This document shows positions 35,901-45,175 of a DNA stretch of 64,000 nt, in pieces (position 1 is the first letter of the stretch; the number at the start of each line of letters is the position of its first letter). This stretch comes from Prinsepia uniflora (lineage: Eukaryota; Streptophyta; Magnoliopsida; Rosales; Rosaceae): NCBI GenBank assembly GCA_032719365.1, contig CM064870.1, forward strand, positions 45,602,194 to 45,666,193, in the 5' to 3' direction. Made by a program: the position numbers and the translations under genes. The notes under the pieces are model-generated. The model had not been told where the DNA came from. It searched no databases and worked only from the letters and a program-made list of their open reading frames with translations.

Positions 35901-38337
35901 AATAATTTATGTTATTTCTTAATTCCATTTCTTCTTTGCTTTGTTCTTGTGATTTTTCTTTGAGATCTCTTAAATTCATTTTTATGCTTTCCTTAAGAAA
36001 TACCTAGGCCAAGTATTTCCAAAATAATTCTAGAATTTAAGTCCGCATTCTTATGTTTTATCCTCCATCTTCATAAGGTTCTAGCCGCTGTTCGGTGTTC
36101 CTTATGCATAACACTATGTTGTTTCCATCTACTTTTGGAATCACAAGCTATTCTTGGGTTCCGAAAGTGTAACTTTTCTCCATTTACTTAAATTCTTGTT
36201 ATTATTTTGGGTTTTACTTATAATTCAATATATGTGTTGGTATTTTCTTTCTAGCATTTGTAAATGTGAATGCAATCTCCATGTGTTTTACTTTTTGAAT
36301 TTCATCTACTTCATATGTTTTAGTGCTTGACCTTCAATTTAACGCTAAGTGTTTATGACCACTGTTCGGTGCACTTAGAATAGGATTGAAGAGATTTAAA
36401 TGTTTGACACACATTGAAATCAATAACGTAAGGTGAATCGTATTATAAGTGTTTATAACCGCTGTTCAGTGCATTTATAATAGTGAAAAATGTATGCATG
36501 TATTTGAGATGATTAATGTAGAATTTCGTGATTGGTTCAATATGAGCATTATGTTAGAGTGTTGGTAAAAATATGTGTTTGAAGAAAGTTCACTTGCATA
36601 AAAGTTAAAGTAGAAGTAGAATTAAGTTCTTAATTGTTTTTACTTATTTACTTTATTTTATAATTACAATCATTCAAACCCCCCATCTAATTCTTTATTA
36701 TTTTATCATTTAATTCTTTATTTTTTTATTCTTTATTTCATTAATTCATTACTTCTTTTATTCTTTAATTCATTTATTCTTTAATTCTTAATTATTTAAT
36801 TATTTAATTATTTAATTATTTAATTCATTATTCTTTAATTATTCATTATTCTTTCTCACTAACATATTATTAATGTTCCCTAATTTCCCCAGTTAAGAAC
36901 GATCTCTATTTACCAATACTACAACTACACAACAAGGGTTTAAATTGCATAACACCCGAATTACGTGTTTAATTTAATGCGTAGTTTGGGCTTTATCAGC
37001 TGCTGATGTCACCTGTTGACGTCAGCTGCTGATGTCACCTACTGACATCAGCTACTGATGTCACCTGCTAATGTCAACCAGACAAGTCTGAGATCTAACA
37101 AGTCTAACAATATGACACGTGTCACTCCCTGATTGGTGCCACGTGTCACTAACACCTCTGACACACTGCCACATGGCACCATCTCACTGGTCCACGTGGT
37201 CTGACATCACTGACGTGGACTGACATCACTGACGTGGACATGCCATGTTAGTTGCCACGTCACCTGACATTTCCTGACATACTGCCATGTGGAACCATCT
37301 CACTAGTCCACGTGGTCTGACGTGGCCCTGCCACATCAGCTGCTCACTAGACTGACACCTGGCTGCGTGTCACCCTCTAGTTGGCCACGTGGCCTAACAG
37401 TCATCGTCTTCAACCTCAGGCGGGTCGACCCGATTGACTGTAACTAGTCGATTTGACCCGCGACCTCGACCCGGTTAGAACTCACTCATTTCTCCACCGT
37501 TTTCCTCCATTTTTTTCCAACGTGATCACCTTCCTCCCAAGAAGAGATCCCTGACCTCAAAACAAAAAAACAAGAACTAGAATTACCTTCTTAAGATCAA
37601 ACCTCCACTAGAGCCACTCCAGATGTCCTCATCCTCTCTTGTTTATCCCTACAGGCTCGTATGAGCTCAATAAACCCAACCATGGCATCAGAACATACCC
37701 CAAACGTCCAAAACCCAATTTCAAAAATTCAAGCTTTAAATGGGTTTCAGGTTTTCCTGGGTTTCACGGCTAGCATCCTCGTCGTGGCTCCGTCGTCTCC
37801 TCCACCATCCTCTCAGTTTCCCACTCACCCTCTTAGTCTCTCTATGGCCTCAAGCAAGAAGATGGAAGAAGGATTAAATAGGGGAAACAGTTTCAGTTTG
37901 GGTGAATGAAAAATAGGAAGGAAATTAGATGCATGAATGAGAGATGAGGATCAACGGATGAGTGACACTTATTACTCATCTATTAGTCTAAAACTGATAT
38001 TTTAGGCCCACTAAAAACAAACCCAAAAGTCATCTGTCTCGATTTTCGTGCAATCATGAATAGTTTGGAAAACCGTCATTGACCCATAACTTTTTCGTAC
38101 GATGTTCGATTTCGACATGCCACTTATCTACAGACTCGTATCATCTCGATCTACATAATGGACTTCAGCCCACATGCCAATGACCTCCCAGGTCAAAAGT
38201 TAAGTTTTTCTCCCTTTCAGGGATACAATCGTAAGTTTACCTTGATTGTCCGATAATCCTCAATTAATCCCGAATAATCCTTGATAATCCGCCATTAATC
38301 CTTAATTAATCTCGTAGTTTCGGGACAGGTCGTTACA
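32953..38337 (-). repeat. 5' LTR of element D, carrying solo LTR L2
   Basis: Without L2 the LTR is about 3.27 kb. It contains the ACGT-box cluster (36999-37395) and the same repeat arrays as the 3' copy (33340-33440; 33975-34090). Confidence 0.85.
34887..36998 (+). mobile_element. Solo LTR L2 (TGATAAG family) inside 5' LTR of element D
   Basis: A 2112-bp unit from TGATAAGTCCTC to GGCTTTATCA. Its two ends form an inverted pair (TGATAAG and CTTTATCA). It shares with L1 the opening (TACCCTTTATRCTT, TATTTTGTGA), a central TATA box (CCTATAAATAGGG at 35713-35725) and the ACAACTACACAACAAGGGTTT-like end. Three CTGTTC(G/A)GTG motifs at 36083-36100, 36356-36375 and 36451-36475 occupy the place of L1's palindromes. 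The flanks show no perfect TSD (ACTGT and GCTGC). The open stretches at 35144-35535 are Pro/His-rich and not recognised. Confidence 0.72.
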
Positions 38338-38649
38338 TCAGATTTGAAGGCAGTTGGGAAGAAGGAAGAAGATGAAACTCAGATTGGAGACCGACCTCAT
38401 AATATCTTCTTCCTTCCTCCATTTTTGTTTTTAAAATTATTAATTTTAATATTTTTTTTTATGAAATAATGAACCCACCAATCACTTACTAGCACGTAAG
38501 CGTAACTAACACGGTTACTAACTTGACTAACGAATAAGAGCAACAAAGATAGCAAAAGTGCAGTTGTGGCAACACATTGATACTAAATCCGTTTTGGGGA
38601 GCAAAGTGATACTTATTGTCTAGTTAGGGAACAAAGTGAGTAATAAGTC

Positions 38650-38762
38650 TGCTGAAGTAGAATTCGTCCATACTCTCAAAAGTCTCCTAGATCCCTACAA
38701 ACAACAAACAATAAGCTATCGTTCCACGTGACAGCTCCACAATTTTCTGATGATTTATGGTT
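38650..38762 (+). repeat. Left direct repeat of element I (possible LTR fragment)
   Basis: TGCTGAAGTAGAATTCGTCC and the following ~75 bp match 55614-55691. After a gap of about 155 bp relative to that copy, CTCCACAATTTTC-GATGATTTAT matches 55855-55890. The pair brackets G, H and E, so it may be the two ends of an older host element. Confidence 0.55.
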
Positions 38763-39294
38763 CCACAAATGCCCCCACATTGCTTAGGAATTCAAGGAAT
38801 CCTAAGGGATATAAATTTTTAGTAGTCCCAGAAAATCATTTTTGGAGTAGGACTCCAGTTTGTCTTCTGTTGTTTCTTGTGTTGTAAAAAATTCCATTGA
38901 GATCAGAATATTACATCAAGTTGATATTTATATACGCATTGAGTTCGGAGTCTGTCATGCGGTTGGGCAGCCTTCCCTTAGTTTGATTGATGGTCCATTC
39001 GAAATTAATTCATTTATATATGAATTTTTATTTCGCAGACTTTGCAACACCAGAACTTCCTTCTTGAATAGCTGTGGTTGTAGGATAACATCCATTTTTT
39101 GTAATTGATTCCTCATTGACGAGTATTGGTTTTAATGGAATTTGTAACTTCCATTTTATAAAATCAAAACTCTTGTCTCCTTGAATTGTCATTAGTGAGG
39201 AAATAAATTGGTGTGGAGGTTTTGTTATCCATCAATTCCTCTATGAAGGCATACTTTCAGTGAAATCTCTAAGTGCTCACTTTGTGAGAGTTTC
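38763..39294. other. Unidentified interior of element I
   Basis: An 82-codon plus-strand stretch (38860-39108) has no recognised motif. The sequence continues, after removal of solo LTR G, at 42266. Confidence 0.3.
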
Positions 39295-42260
39295 TGTAAC
39301 GACCCATCCCGAAAATCGGGATTAGATTAGTTGTTAATGACGGATTAGTAAAGTTAATCGGTGATTAGTTGGATGCGTTCGGACGGACGGTGCAGAATGA
39401 CGATTTTGCCCCTAGAATTGGGCAAAATGTTGACTTTTCGATCGGGTGATCAAAAGGACTTTGACCGATGACCATGACGTAGTTCGGGACGTCACAAGTT
39501 CATAGACAGGTGGCATGTCTGATTCCGACATCCGAGGAGGAAGTTATGGCGTTCGGAAATTTGAGGGTATATTGGTAATTTCGTGAAAAAAAGGGAAATT
39601 CGTTGACTTTTAAAATGACATGGATTTTTCACGAACTTCGAGGACTTTTAGGAAGGTCTTGATGCCCTGAGTACAATGACAGGTGGCACATGTCGATTGG
39701 AGTTCGGACGATGAAATTATGGGTCTAGGAATCGAAGGGGCAAAATGGTAAATTGCGAAATAAAGGGCAATTTGGTCATTTCTGTGCCTAGGGATCTGTG
39801 CCCAGTTAGTGTGGGACACTTGGCTGCTTGGGGGAGTGTGCCCATCAGATTGAGGACACTTGTCCTCTACTGGAAGGTTGTGGAACCTTTTGTCACGGTC
39901 TAACAATTTGAATACGGGGGTTTAACATTTTATACGATTTTGAGGGGAAAAACAGAGACAGAGAACAACAATCAGCCATCCTCTGTGTGTGAGTCATGAG
40001 TGTGAGTGTCTTGTGTTTGATTGAGATCAGAGACTTGTTGTGACGTTGTGAGTGAGATGGAGTACGGGATTGAGTGAGACATCTGAGAGAAGGTGAGAAA
40101 AAGACATAGAAACAGAGAGAAACTGTGAATGGCCATGAACCTCAAGCAATCAAACCAATCGAAAACCAGTCTCTGGTGGTGCTTAGAGGATTGAGGATTG
40201 TTTCTTGGACCTTGAGAACTGCGGAGGAAGTCACGGCGGAGGAATAGAAGCAGGTAAGGACGTCGGGTTCTCTGTTTTTCCAACATAGTTCAAATTGAAA
40301 ATCGATGGTTTTGGGGAACTGTCGAGGCATTCTAATGGTCCTTACAATTGTAGGAAGTCCCTATTGAACCAAGGATGTGAACTCGTGACTTGAGAAGGCT
40401 GGTGGTGGCCAGGAGCAGAACCTGAAATTTTCTGGGTTTTTTGTTTGAATTGGAAGGTATCATTTAGAGGTTCATTTCATGTTTTAATTAGTTAAATCAA
40501 TCCCAAACTTAAGGACAACTATGAGTGCAAATAGATTGAAATCGTGTTGGAAATGGCTGAAAACTGCCTACGCCGGTTCGGTCTAACCGGGCCGGTTCGA
40601 ACCGGCCTGAACCGGGCTAGCGGGAGGTTGAAGGTGACACTGTTCACGCGCGTGGGTTTCACGCGCAGAAGCTTCCAGACGCGCGTGGGGGCGCTTGAAG
40701 GGTATTTTTGGGAATCTTCCAACACGATTTTTAAAGTATTGGATGTAACGAACATTTTGGGATTGGTTTCGAGTCGATCGGACATCGTCTAGATATGTTT
40801 CGGGATGTCCGAAGGTTTTAGACCTCGGTTAAAAATAGTTAAAAAAAGGGAAAAATTACGGGGCTAAAGTATGATCATTATGAAGTAGTTAGTGATCTTC
40901 TTATGGGATTTGGACAGGTTCGGGAAAGCCAATGTTAGTAGATTATCCGGGAACTTCGTAAACGCACGCGTATCGAGGCAACGAAAAAACGGTTTATGAG
41001 TGGACTTTGCTTTCTAACTTATGATGCATGCATATATGTTCTATATGTTTTCTATACGTGATTCTACGATTTGATTTATGATTTGCACGATTTTCGAGAT
41101 ATTTACGGAATTTCACGTTTTACGAGATTTCGATTGTTCTTGTGATTTGATCATGGTTTTAATGATTTTATTTCGGGATTTGAAATATGATTTGATTTCA
41201 TTGATTTGAAATGGATTTCAGAAAAGTGATTTCTACTTGGAGCCCTGTTTATGAGATTTTCTATAAATGAGCTTTCGTTTTGAAACTGGATTTCAGAAAT
41301 GAGATTTCAGATTTGGTTTTGACACTTGGAAAGGAAATCTGGATTTGGGTTCGGGATGATGGTTCCAGATCATTGTTGCGAATTTGGATGAGGATTTTCT
41401 ATGATTTTTCACTGTTGTTTGAAAATGGTTTTGGGTTTAAAAACCCGGAAAAAGAAAAGAAAAAACGCTGGATCCGGTTTTGAGTTTAAAGACTCGGTTG
41501 ATTGACGAGTGGAGGGCCCTGGATTGATGCGTTTTGAGTTTAAAGACTCGGATATGATACCCCCCCATGAGGCCTGTGATTGTGTTTTGAGTTTAAAGAC
41601 TCGTTGATATCCCGGGAAGGCCAGATTATTGCGCATGGTTTTGAGTTTAAAGACTCGGGCATGCTTGAGATCCAGCAACTCGCATGATTGATGTTTTTCA
41701 CTGGTTTTCACTGTTTTTCCAGATGTTTTGGGAAATGGCCCTGATGAATTGGATCTGATGAGTTTTGGGGCTGAGTTCCCTTACTTTGAGATTGATTTGT
41801 GACTTGAGCTGAGGCCTGGATTTGAATAACGGTTTTGATTCAGGATTTCAAATGGTTTTCATTGATGGTTTTGAATATAAGATGGTTTCATGACATGACT
41901 TGATATGCATGCATTGGTTTTTACATGGAGGGTATAAGTGAAATTATGTTTTCTGATAACTGTTTTGAACTATACTTTGTTTTTGTCCACTCACAGTCTT
42001 TTGTGTTTTCGATACCCTCCAGGTTGTTATGGTGCGAGCTGTTAGTCGAGAGAGACAGAGACATCACACCTGCAATCCACAGTAGGTTCGGCACACTCTA
42101 GGAAGTCCGGATACTTTTAGGACGGTCAGATCGAGAATCCCTTGTCCGACTTATGTGCCACATGGAGGTTGGACGTCGGCTTAGCCTTCGTGTCATGCGT
42201 AAGTTAGACGAGTGCAGGATTTAGCCCTTAATCCCGAGGGATTGGGGGTGGGTCCTGACA
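39295..42260 (+). mobile_element. Solo LTR G of the long-LTR gypsy superfamily
   Basis: A 2966-bp unit from TGTAACGACCCATCCC to GGGTCCTGACA, flanked by a perfect TSD GTTTC (39290-39294 and 42261-42265). It has no primer site, gag or pol. Modules: TGAGTGGAC near 41000, GATGCATGCATA near 41025, the hairpin array 41428-41657, ATGCATGCATTGG near 41905, GTCCACTCACAG near 41985 and CCCTCCAGGTTG near 42015. It formed by recombination between the two LTRs of an earlier full insertion. Confidence 0.92.
41428..41657 (+). repeat. Hairpin repeat array in solo LTR G
   Basis: Four copies of TTTTGAGTTTAAAGACTCG (41478, 41532, 41584, 41639) and one variant (GGTTTAAAAACCC, 41433). Each can pair GAGT with ACTC around TTTAAAG. 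The 35-40-bp spacers between copies are unrelated, so the conserved part is the foldable core. Confidence 0.8.
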
Positions 42261-42312
42261 GTTTCCACTTCGCAGATACGGAGGCTAGCCAGTGTGTTTT
42301 CTTCACAAGTGA

Positions 42313-44729
42313 TGACAGGATCCCTCCTGATATAACTAGATAATCTAAAGGAATCCTGCTCCCATCTAACAGTTATAATGTCGAAAAAATGAAAACAGCT
42401 TGAATAGATTTATCACAACCACAAAACAGTCAACTGCCAGACAAGGGGTACTCACTTTCGTGTCTTTTCATATACATAGCATAAGTTCACAAAACAAAAC
42501 ATATACAGAAACACGGAACCGTTAAAACTATACACCAAAACACGTCTATGTCTCTATGCCTCCGCTCCTAAACAATCCTCGACGTCGTGCCACAGCCTGG
42601 AGGGCAAGTAAAACCATAAAAATTGTGAGTGGACGAAAAAAATACACTTTAGAAAACATATTTAAGAAAACATACAGTTTACCCTCCGTTTTAGAATTTC
42701 GTGCATGCATACAAATTGTAAAACTCAATGAAAACATATCACAACTTAGCATCTCGATAAACGTGTAAAGATAATAACACAATCGACTAAGGCCAATCAC
42801 ATCACTAGCCAACCACATCAATAGGAAATCACATCAATAGGCAATCACACCAACACCTACCCTGTCCACACCCCCACAACATCACAGAATTCACACATAG
42901 CCAAAGTATCACTAATGTACGAGCATACATTAATCATCATCACAAACATTGCACTATTGGTAAGCATATCATTCACTCACTCAGGATACAGAGCCCAGCT
43001 CGACGTCCGAGCCGATATCATACACTAGTCTTAGGATACTTAGCCTTGCTCGACGTCAAAGACTACCTATCATAATACCAAAACATATTCTCGTGTAATC
43101 CTATCATAAACCCATTGTCACATCCACACATAGCCCTATCTCAGGATTTGGAGCCTCCGGCTCGGCGTCCGAGATTACTTAATTTACAAGCATCCCAACA
43201 TATAATAATCATCACCGTAGTTTACAAAACTAATGCAGCAACACATACTCATCTCACATACTAAAACCATAATCAGGATCTCTTTTAGAAACCCTAGCCT
43301 AAGCCCAGAACCAAGCAATGTGGCGTGCCTCGTAAGAAGTGCACAAATAGTTTTTTCCAAGAAAAAGTCATAAAAAATCTAAGAAAAAGTCCCATCACTC
43401 AATTATCATCAAAGTACGTAAAAAACATTTAAAACCCATACAAATGCATGCACAATAATTTAATAAAATAAAACATCCACTCACAGTGCAAATTCATTAT
43501 TTATTCACCTTCTGGGCGTCCCTCGTCAACTCCAGGAGTTCTATCTCTTGTCCAAATACATAATACGAGGTTATTAAAGTTTTCCCAACCTTCCTGGTAT
43601 AAACCCTAACTCCCGGGAATTTTATACTAATTTTTAAACATTAAATAAGCACTTCGGACACTCGAAATTACCCCAAGACTGTGTTCGATCACCTCTAAAC
43701 CTGTGTAAAAAGCTCATATCATCGAAAGGATGAAAACACGTGTTGGTTATTCCTCGAAACTCCTCCGAAAATGCCCCGATGTGCCACCCAAAGTTGCTAC
43801 ACGTGGGAACCACGCGCTGCTACAGTAATCAGCCACAGATCATTGTTCACCTTCTCTTCTACCCGTTTTCTCTGTAATTCGGGTTGCCCAACCCGGCGTC
43901 CCGACCCGACCAGAACTCGCTCATTTTTAACCCTTTTTCAATTCTAATTCGACCAATAACTTCTACAATAGATTAGGGAGGGATCTTCATAAACAAAACT
44001 CGAAGAAACGTGTCTAAATCCACTACCCAAATACTCACCTAGACAACTCTACGTTCACAGCTTCAACTCAAGGCTTGATTAGGACGGCAAAGACTCCAGA
44101 AGATTGAGTCTAGCTTCGTTTCCACCGGTTCTGCTCAAAAACCAGCCCAGCCAAACCTAATCTGAGAAATCTTCACGGGTTTCCTCCTCCTCACTAGCTG
44201 AGTTCCTATCTTCTTCTGTTCTGAATTCTTTCCTCTTCTCTCCTATCTGATCTCACTCTCTTCCCCTTCCTCTCTCCTTCTCTTCTGTTTCACCTCTCTA
44301 TTTTCTCATATTTTTCCTCTCGGTTGTCTCCTCACAACACAAGCACACACAATCCAACACTAATTAAACACACACAACTAAAGACAAAGGCAGTGGCACC
44401 AAATTTTAGGAGATAAGGGGACATTTGTCTTGCTTCTAGTTGGTCACCAAAAAAGATCTCACAAGGAAAAGACGGAAATACCTTTTCCTTAAAAATTTAC
44501 CATATTTCCCCTATGTGGTTTAGACCTAGAACATGACCATCTGATCTCCGTTTCTGGCATGTCGCCTGTAAATGTACTTGGGAGACCAAAACCTTCATAT
44601 TGACATTTCCAGAATCGCCAAAAATCATTCCAGTCAAAAGTCAACATTTTAACTTGACCAAGAAAATTCAACCCTTTGACCAGGGGTAAAATGGTCAATT
44701 TCTGACCCTTGGAAGTTTGGGCCATTACA
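42313..44729 (-). mobile_element. Solo LTR H of the long-LTR gypsy superfamily
   Basis: On the minus strand it runs from TGTAATGGCCCAAAC to GGATCCTGTCA (2417 bp). The flanks AGTGA (42308-42312) and AGCGA (44730-44734) match 4 of 5, a TSD with one change. Modules in minus order: GTGAGTGGAT near 43480, TGCATGCA near 43448, GGCTCGGCGTCCGAG-type units at 43155, 43030 and 42985, TGCATGCA near 42705, CGTCCACTCACAA near 42628, CCCTCCAGG near 42598. No internal region. Confidence 0.88.
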
Positions 44730-44743
44730 AGCGAGGTAGTTAG

Positions 44744-44940
44744 TTGGTGTGGAGAACACTTTACGACTTATATCAGTAGTGTGAGGAAGTTGATTTCAGC
44801 GTGGTTTGCATTTTCCTGCCACGGAGGGTGGCACCTGTGTTTCCTAAACAACAGTTGGTTGGTGTGGAGAACATTTTGCGATTGATATCAGCATTGCGAG
44901 GGAGCTGATGTCAGCGCAGTTTGTATTCTCCTGCCATGTG
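44744..44940 (+). repeat. Two-copy repeat with 115-bp period
   Basis: TTGGTGTGGAGAACA, the ATATCAG core and TTCTCCTGCCA-type ends recur at 44744 and 44859. The copies are about 80 bp each and differ at several positions. It lies in the host element between H and E. Function unknown. Confidence 0.75.
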
Positions 44941-45175
44941 GGGGTGGACTTATGGAGGCTATCAGAGAAAGTGGATTCTAGCTGTCATTCGTTGCTTGTT
45001 TGGCAGACCTGCTGCTTAGCAGCTAGTGATCTCTGACTTGGCTTGGTGATTTTGTTCCTTCCCGCGTGCTTGCGACTAGAAATGCTTGGAGGATTCGTGC
45101 ATTGGAAAGTAAGAGGGGAGAGCTGGAGACGAGCTATGCAGAGAATTTGTTTCTCTAAAGAACTAAGATGTAGGC

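Larger units (their letters stand above)
27055..38337 (-). mobile_element. Gypsy element D, degenerate, minus strand
   Basis: On the minus strand the 5' LTR is 38337-32953 and the 3' LTR 29339-27055. Primer site TGGTATCAGAGC is the complement of 32938-32949, three bases from the LTR. A purine tract AAGGAGGGTAGA (complement of about 29341-29352) precedes the 3' LTR. The TSD TCAGA is perfect (27050-27054 and 38338-38342). The 3.6-kb interior is eroded gag-pol. The LTRs differ: the 3' copy lacks about 1 kb near 29010, and the 5' copy contains solo LTR L2. Confidence 0.9.
26053..38649. mobile_element. Mutator-like unit with inverted arms, split by element D
   Basis: The left arm 26053-26265 and right arm about 38400-38649 are inverted copies of about 210-250 bp (shared CTTATTACTCACTTTG, AACGGATTTAGTA, TTGCCACAACTGCAC and GAGGAAGGAAGAAGAT). 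Removing D leaves a unit of about 1.3 kb. It has long terminal inverted repeats and no transposase, consistent with a non-autonomous MULE, possibly a Pack-MULE. The enclosed 26270-27054 has a CT-rich, 5'UTR-like stretch that may be captured host sequence. No 9-bp TSD was found, and the right edge abuts another element. Confidence 0.6.

Noticed and set aside
41428..41657. Possible CRISPR-like array (short repeats with unrelated spacers)
   Set aside because: The repeat is 19 bp with only four copies, lies inside a plant LTR with a clear TSD, and no cas-like gene exists. It is a eukaryotic LTR repeat.
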